Shown in pieces: positions 8,264-12,432 of a DNA stretch of 12,432 nucleotides. Source of the DNA: Burkholderiaceae bacterium. GTDB taxonomy: Bacteria; Pseudomonadota; Gammaproteobacteria; Burkholderiales; Burkholderiaceae_C. The notes beneath the pieces are model-generated. The model had not been told where the DNA came from. It ran no database searches and saw nothing but the letters and a program-made list of their open reading frames with translations. Where the stretch lies: the NCBI GenBank assembly GCA_023260315.1, contig JALQVQ010000005.1:1-12432 (forward strand). Reading direction: 5' to 3'. Made by a program: the position numbers and the translations under genes. Position 1 is the first letter of the stretch, and the number at the start of each line of letters is the position of its first letter.

Positions 8264-10192
8264 ATGAACGGCACCACTGCCCTTGTTTTGTCAGTTTCCC
8301 AATCGTTACCTGCTTCGGCATCAAAGTCCGTTCATAAATCGTCACTCGCGGCGCTCACCTTGGGCGCATTGGGTGTCGTTTACGGGGATATCGGTACCAG
8401 TGTCTTGTACGCTTTGAAGGAGGTATTTGGCACCGGCCTCATCGCCTTCACACCGGAGAACGTACTGGGCATTCTGTCCCTCTTCGTGTGGACACTCACC
8501 CTCATCGTCTCCTTTAAGTACGTGACGCTCGTCTTGCGCGCTGACAACCATGGCGAGGGTGGTTTGGTGGCGATGTTGGCGTTGGCCTCACAGGCGGTCA
8601 AAGACAAGCCACAATTGCGCCGCGTGCTGCTCTTGATCGGTATTTTTGGTACCGCTTTGTTTTATGGCGACGGCGTCATCACGCCAGCGATATCTGTCTT
8701 GTCCGCAGTCGAGGGGCTGCGTGTTTTTTCACCCGAACTGTCGCACTGGGTGATCCCTTTGACGCTAACTATTTTGCTGCTGCTGTTCTGGGTTCAGAAG
8801 TACGGAACCAGCGGTATTGGGCGGTTTTTTGGCCCCCTGACGGCCGTCTGGTTTCTCGTCATTGCGACCCTTGGCGTGATCAATATTTGGGACAACCCGG
8901 CTGTTTTATGGGCACTGTCACCCCATCACGCCTGGCGATTCGTGACCGACAACCCATTGGTTAGCTTCTTGATCCTGGGTGCCTTGGTGCTGTGCGTCAC
9001 GGGTGCTGAGGCACTCTACGCTGATTTGGGTCATTTCGGGAAAGCGCCGATTCGGCTCGCCTGGTTCACCATGGTGATGCCTGCCTTGACCTGCAACTAT
9101 TTGGGCCAAGGCGCGTTGCTTCTGAAATCCCCTGAGTCGCTTGAAAACCCATTCTTTTTAATGGCGCCCACTTGGGCTGTTTTGCCGCTCATCGGGTTGG
9201 CAACACTGGCAACAGTGATCGCCTCGCAGGCCCTGATCTCAGGGGCATTCAGTGTGACGAAGCAAGTCGTCCAGCTGGGTTATTTGCCTCGACTCAACAT
9301 CCAGCACACCAGTGCGCGGGATTTGGGCCAGGTTTACATTCCCATCGTGAATTGGGGGCTTTTTGCCGCGATCGTTTTGGCAGTGGTCTTATTTCAGTCG
9401 TCGGCAAACTTGGCGTCGGCCTACGGTATCGCGGTGACGCTCGACATGCTGATCACCACCATCCTCACCTTTTTTGTGATTCGCTTTGGTTGGCGTTACC
9501 CCTTGTGGCTGTGTGTCATGGCGACAGCCGGGTTTTTTGTTGTGGATATCTTGTTCTTTGCATCGAACGCGCTCAAGTTTTTTGCCGGTGGTTGGTTTCC
9601 GCTGGCCATTGGCACTGTGATCTTCACGCTCATGGTGACTTGGGCGAGGGGCCGTGAATTATTGGGTGCCCGGCAAGTTGAGGACGGTATGGACCTGACC
9701 AGCTTCCTAGACGCCGTCTTCATTAGCCCGCCGGTGCGTGTTGAGGGTACTGCGGTTTTCATGACACCCCAATTGGGGACCGTGCCGACCGCCTTGCTGC
9801 ACAACTTAAAGCACAACAAGGTCCTCCACTTACAAAATATTTTTGTATCGGTCCATCACCATGAAATTCCTTGGGTTGGGCTGGCTGATCGCGTTCGCAT
9901 TGAGGCGCTCGGGCATGATTGCTGGCAAGTCGAATTGAATTTTGGCTTCAAAAATGAACCCGATGTACCCAAGGCACTGGGTGTTTTGACGGGACATGGT
10001 TACAGCCTGGATCCCATGACCACATCCTATTTCCTCTCGCGGGATACCGTGATGCCGTCACTCAATGGCGGTATGGCGTTTTGGCGTGAAAAGCTGTTTG
10101 CGCAAATGCATCGCAACGCCAGCGGTGCCGCCGACTTCTTGAGCTTGCCCAACAATGCTGTGGTGGAGCTGGGTAGCAAAATAGCCCTTTGA
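8264..10192 (+). CDS. kup: Potassium uptake permease of the Kup (KUP/HAK/KT) family
   Basis: Kup proteins import K+ across the inner membrane, probably with H+. The product is 642 residues (E. coli 622). The N-terminal family signature [23 protein letters not shown] lies at about 34-56 (key residues [10 protein letters not shown] 37-46), followed by RADNHGEGG at 92-100, [18 protein letters not shown] at 134-151, [15 protein letters not shown] at 245-259 and [10 protein letters not shown] at 278-287. Hydrophobic segments run from about 28 to 460, consistent with 12 membrane helices, then a soluble C-terminal domain of about 180 residues. The usual GTSPLYA is GTSVLYA here. I chose ATG 8264 with AGGTGG at 8247-8252, 11 bases away; an in-frame GTG at 8249 lies inside that site and would add five residues, and cannot be excluded. 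It sits between gshA and gshB on the same strand. Confidence 0.96.
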   Translation: MNGTTALVLSVSQSLPASASKSVHKSSLAALTLGALGVVYGDIGTSVLYALKEVFGTGLIAFTPENVLGILSLFVWTLTLIVSFKYVTLVLRADNHGEGGLVAMLALASQAVKDKPQLRRVLLLIGIFGTALFYGDGVITPAISVLSAVEGLRVFSPELSHWVIPLTLTILLLLFWVQKYGTSGIGRFFGPLTAVWFLVIATLGVINIWDNPAVLWALSPHHAWRFVTDNPLVSFLILGALVLCVTGAEALYADLGHFGKAPIRLAWFTMVMPALTCNYLGQGALLLKSPESLENPFFLMAPTWAVLPLIGLATLATVIASQALISGAFSVTKQVVQLGYLPRLNIQHTSARDLGQVYIPIVNWGLFAAIVLAVVLFQSSANLASAYGIAVTLDMLITTILTFFVIRFGWRYPLWLCVMATAGFFVVDILFFASNALKFFAGGWFPLAIGTVIFTLMVTWARGRELLGARQVEDGMDLTSFLDAVFISPPVRVEGTAVFMTPQLGTVPTALLHNLKHNKVLHLQNIFVSVHHHEIPWVGLADRVRIEALGHDCWQVELNFGFKNEPDVPKALGVLTGHGYSLDPMTTSYFLSRDTVMPSLNGGMAFWREKLFAQMHRNASGAADFLSLPNNAVVELGSKIAL

Positions 10193-10222
10193 AACCGCGC
10201 CCCCGCCGGGCGATTCAAAAGG

Positions 10223-10249
10223 GTGACAATAGGGCAACCGTTGTTTAAT
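10223..10249 (+). promoter_or_regulatory. Candidate promoter of gshB
   Basis: In the 70-bp kup-gshB gap, GTGACA (10223-10228, 5 of 6 to the -35 consensus) and TTTAAT (10244-10249, 5 of 6 to -10) stand 15 bp apart, which is short for a sigma-70 promoter. Transcription would begin near 10256, giving a leader of only about 7 bases before the ATG at 10263; no Shine-Dalgarno is visible. A GC-rich stem CGCCC/GGGCG at 10198-10212 lies upstream, without a T-run. The call is tentative. Confidence 0.33.
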
Positions 10250-10262
10250 TTAACTTCCCACC

Positions 10263-11255
10263 ATGACGCAAACAACCAAGCTAAACGGCGACTTTCTATT
10301 TGTAGCTGACCCGCTCGACACGTTCAAAATCAGCAAGGACAGCACCTACGTGATGATGCTTGCGCTGCAAGCGCGCGGCGCGCGTGTGCACCACTGTCAC
10401 CCCAAGGACATTGAGTGGGAGAGCGGGCAGGGGGTTCGGGCCCGGGTGACACCGATCACGCTGAGACCGCGCCCATCTGCTGATGCACCGAAGGACACGC
10501 CTTGGTATGACGCCGGCCCAGTGGCTGTTTTGGCGCTCAAGGATTTCACAGCGGTGTTGATGCGGAAAGACCCGCCATTCGATGCTGAATACATTTACAG
10601 CACCCACCTGTTGTCGCAAGCGGAGCGTGACGGCGCGCGCGTCTTCAACCGCGCAGAGGCTTTGCGCGAACATCCCGAAAAATTAGCGTTGCTGGCGTTC
10701 CCTCAGTTCGCACCGCCAACCCTGGTCACCCGCGACGCGGCAGCCATTAAAGCGTTTCATGCGAAGCACAAAGACGTCATTCTCAAGCCGTTGGACGGCA
10801 TGGGCGGCATGGGTATTTTTCGGGTCGGCGCCGATGGCATGAATTTGGGTAGCATCATTGAGACGCTCAACCAAGACGGCGCTCAAACCGTGATGGTGCA
10901 GGCCTATCAGCCAGCAATCAAGGACGGTGATAAACGCATTCTCTTGATTGGCGGTGAGCCGGTGCCGTTTTGTTTGGCGCGTATTCCGCAGGGCACCGAA
11001 ATTCGCGGCAATCTGGCCGCAGGTGGACGGGGTGAGGCGCGACCGCTCACGGAATCAGACTGGGCAATTGCACGGTCATTCGCCCCGCTGCTGGCGGCTC
11101 GCGGCTTGCTTTTGGTTGGGTTGGATGTGATTGGTGACAAGGTGACCGAGGTCAATGTGACCAGCCCAACTTGCTTCCAAGAAATTACCGATCAGATGGG
11201 CTTCAATGTCGCTGAGCGCTTTGCTGACGCTTTGGCGGACGCGCTTAAGCGTTGA
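10263..11255 (+). CDS. gshB: Glutathione synthetase
   Basis: GshB adds glycine to gamma-glutamylcysteine with ATP, completing glutathione in the cytoplasm. The product is 330 residues (E. coli 316). It opens with FLFVADPLDTFKISKDST at 11-28, the glutathione-synthetase N-terminal pattern, and has RKDPPFDAEYIYSTHLL at 101-117. The ATP-grasp domain shows ILKPLDGMGGMGIFRV at 173-188 (the glycine-rich loop), IKDGDKRILLIGGEPVP at 219-235, ARIPQGTEIRGNLAAGGRGE at 239-258, and GLDVIGDKVTEVNVTSPT at 286-303, with the metal-binding type acidic/Asn residues of the family. The match to E. coli GshB is very close through the ATP-grasp half. No better in-frame start lies near the family start, so ATG 10263 is used although no ribosome site is seen. 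It ends 18 bp from the convergent amidotransferase gene. Confidence 0.97.
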   Translation: MTQTTKLNGDFLFVADPLDTFKISKDSTYVMMLALQARGARVHHCHPKDIEWESGQGVRARVTPITLRPRPSADAPKDTPWYDAGPVAVLALKDFTAVLMRKDPPFDAEYIYSTHLLSQAERDGARVFNRAEALREHPEKLALLAFPQFAPPTLVTRDAAAIKAFHAKHKDVILKPLDGMGGMGIFRVGADGMNLGSIIETLNQDGAQTVMVQAYQPAIKDGDKRILLIGGEPVPFCLARIPQGTEIRGNLAAGGRGEARPLTESDWAIARSFAPLLAARGLLLVGLDVIGDKVTEVNVTSPTCFQEITDQMGFNVAERFADALADALKR

Positions 11256-11273
11256 GTGTTTTGGCGGCCCCGA

Positions 11274-12176
11274 TCAGGCGGGCGTGAGACCCAGGTTTTG
11301 TCGGTAACGCTGCATGGCCGCGTCGGCCTCCTTTTGCGCCTGCACGATGGCGCCGATGATCTCGGTATCAAGGCCTGCGCGGAGCTGGTCGTGCTTATTG
11401 GTCAGGTCATGGTGGGCAACGGGTGTCCCATCAACAAAGGTGATCAGCTCGTTGGGCTTGAAGCGCGCCCATGTTTCATCGGCTGTTAGCGGCAGCGTGA
11501 CGATGACAGCGGCGCGATCCTCTGGGCCATTCAGTTCGGCGAAATTCACCGATACGTTCTGATCCATGAGCCGTGCGCGGTTGAAAGGAAAGGCCCGAAC
11601 CAAATAGTGCAGGTGCGTTGAGCAGTGGGCCCACATCGCGTCGCCATTGCTGAGAACAAAATTGAAGGTGCCTTTGTGGCTGAGTTGAGGCACCAATTCT
11701 TTGAGTGTGAGTGTCAGCTCTTCAACGGATGGCACGCCCGCGTGCGATTTTGAAATTTCTTGCAGCAACCAACAGAATGCCTGTTCGCTATCGGTGTTAC
11801 CGATGGGACGGAATTGGCCATGCAAATGGGGCTCGAAGGCCTTGAGGTCGCCGTTGTGAGCAAACACCCAATTGCGGCCCCACAACTCACGCACGAAGGG
11901 GTGCGCGTTTTCTAAGTTGACCTCGCCTTGGGTCGCTTTACGCACATGGGCAATGATGTTCTTGCTCTTGATGGGGTAGCGGCGAATTAACTCCGCAACA
12001 GGCGAGACGGCGGCACTCTGGTGATCGACGAAATGCCGCAGGCCATTGCCCTCAAAAAACGCGATACCCCAACCGTCGGCATGTTCATCGGTCATACCGC
12101 CGCGCTGACAAAAGCCGGTAAAGCTAAAGGTCGCGTCAGTTGGCGTCTTGCAGTTGAGGGCGAGCAGTTGGCACAT
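11274..12176 (-). CDS. Class II glutamine amidotransferase domain protein, YafJ type
   Basis: The 300-residue product is an N-terminal-nucleophile amidotransferase. It begins MCQLLALN, so Cys2 becomes the N-terminal nucleophile after Met removal; this fixes the start at 12176. Other glutaminase-site motifs are DGWGIAFF at 34-41, IAHVRKATQG at 75-84, N90-AHPF, FAHNGDL at 105-111 and GNTDSEQAF at 126-134, which in this family bind glutamine and form the oxyanion hole. The domain therefore probably releases ammonia from glutamine or cuts a gamma-glutamyl amide bond. No second synthase domain is attached, and the acceptor is unknown; relatives include E. coli YafJ and the gamma-glutamyl hydrolase EgtC/DUG3 group. 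It is convergent with gshB (18 bp between stops), and the closeness to glutathione genes is suggestive only. No Shine-Dalgarno is seen. It lies 49 bp after the CWC gene on the same strand. Confidence 0.9.
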   Translation of the reverse strand: MCQLLALNCKTPTDATFSFTGFCQRGGMTDEHADGWGIAFFEGNGLRHFVDHQSAAVSPVAELIRRYPIKSKNIIAHVRKATQGEVNLENAHPFVRELWGRNWVFAHNGDLKAFEPHLHGQFRPIGNTDSEQAFCWLLQEISKSHAGVPSVEELTLTLKELVPQLSHKGTFNFVLSNGDAMWAHCSTHLHYLVRAFPFNRARLMDQNVSVNFAELNGPEDRAAVIVTLPLTADETWARFKPNELITFVDGTPVAHHDLTNKHDQLRAGLDTEIIGAIVQAQKEADAAMQRYRQNLGLTPA

Positions 12177-12194
12177 GCGGCAAAAAGTTGGGGG

Positions 12195-12224
12195 TCGGTG
12201 AGAAGAGTCCTATTTTGGCACCGA
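12195..12224 (-). other. Weak inverted repeat between the CWC gene and the amidotransferase gene
   Basis: On the minus strand, TCGGTG and CACCGA (6-bp arms, 18-base loop) lie directly after the CWC stop and are followed by CCCCC and then TTTTT about 9 bases on. The long loop and the spaced T-run make it a poor terminator; it could be a weak attenuating hairpin or chance. Confidence 0.2.
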
Positions 12225-12225
12225 T

Positions 12226-12432
12226 TCAAGCGGCCGACCCGTTTGGGTGTGCCCGGAGACAATCGAAGCAAATACACGCTCTGTTGACGGCGTCGGCGGG
12301 GACGCGTGCCAACAGTTCTGGCGGGAACGACTCGGCGGCACACCAGCAGGGTATGGGGCTAACGCTGGGGCCCGCAGAGGCGGTAGAGACCGGTGGGGCA
12401 GCCATTTGGCAAGCGTTGGGTTTGCCGCATAG
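12226..12432 (-). CDS. Cysteine-rich CWC family protein, C-terminal part (5' end outside window)
   Basis: On the minus strand the frame is open from the window edge (12432) to TGA at 12228-12226, giving 68 residues with no start codon in the window. It opens LCGKPNACQMA, continues through a Ser/Ala/Pro linker to PCWC at about 28-31, and has ELLARVPADAVNRACICFDCL at about 40-59 (key residues FPPELLARVP, then C-I-C-x-x-C). The order CxxC-like start, CWC, and CICxxC is the pattern of the Cys-rich CWC family (Pfam PF14375), short proteins common in Burkholderiales and probably metal-binding; their function is not known. A first Cys of the opening motif probably lies just outside. It may be cotranscribed with the amidotransferase gene 49 bp downstream. 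The plus-strand frame over the same bases has no family features. Confidence 0.82.
   Translation of the reverse strand, partial: LCGKPNACQMAAPPVSTASAGPSVSPIPCWCAAESFPPELLARVPADAVNRACICFDCLRAHPNGSAA

Noticed and set aside
10198..10212. GC-rich hairpin CGCCC/GGGCG after kup as an intrinsic terminator
   Set aside because: The stem is only 5 bp and is followed by ATTCAAAA, not a T-run.
11239..11252. CGCTTAAGCG palindrome at the end of gshB as a terminator between convergent genes
   Set aside because: The stem is only 4 bp once a loop is allowed, it lies within gshB codons, and no T-run follows closely.
12092..12343. Minus-strand 83-residue Arg-rich ORF
   Set aside because: It spans the end of the CWC gene and the start of the amidotransferase gene in another frame, so it conflicts with both.
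12247..12432. Plus-strand 61-residue ORF at the right edge
   Set aside because: It is a low-complexity Gly/Arg/Ala shadow over the minus-strand CWC gene, whose Cys motifs are much better evidence.

Overview
The window looks like a chromosomal core segment of a betaproteobacterium of the order Burkholderiales, with Comamonadaceae-like relatives the best guess. This rests on protein style (LeuRS, ProA and GshB read as close Burkholderiales versions), on the use of the PF08886/TIGR02049-type glutamate-cysteine ligase instead of the E. coli type, and on the gene order bamE-dapB-leuS-lptE-holA-proA. Composition is moderately GC-rich and even throughout. I see no transposase, integrase, tRNA, rRNA, CRISPR array or prophage gene, and no frameshifted or decayed gene.

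Left part (1-6770, + strand): a tightly packed run of genes. It begins with the 3' end of bamE (outer-membrane protein assembly), then dapB (lysine/diaminopimelate synthesis, overlapping bamE by 4 bp), leuS (leucyl-tRNA synthetase), lptE (LPS export lipoprotein, 4 bp after leuS), holA (DNA polymerase III delta, 3 bp after lptE) and proA (proline synthesis). Gaps of -4, 18, 4, 3 and 37-38 bp make one long transcript likely. It joins cell-envelope building, amino-acid supply and replication.

Middle part (6771-11255, + strand): a glutathione block. gshA makes gamma-glutamylcysteine and gshB adds glycine. Between them lies kup, a potassium uptake permease, with its own upstream region of 131 bp carrying several palindromes. 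gshB follows after 70 bp and may have its own promoter very close to its start codon.

Right part (11256-12432, - strand): a YafJ-type class II glutamine amidotransferase domain protein converges on gshB. Behind it, at the right edge, is the end of a small cysteine-rich CWC-type protein that runs off the window. That reading frame has no start codon inside the window, so an ORF finder that requires a start would miss it.

I did not find a convincing undescribed system. The points most worth a second look are the palindrome cluster before kup, the kup insertion between the two glutathione genes, the edge CWC gene, and the short leader of gshB.
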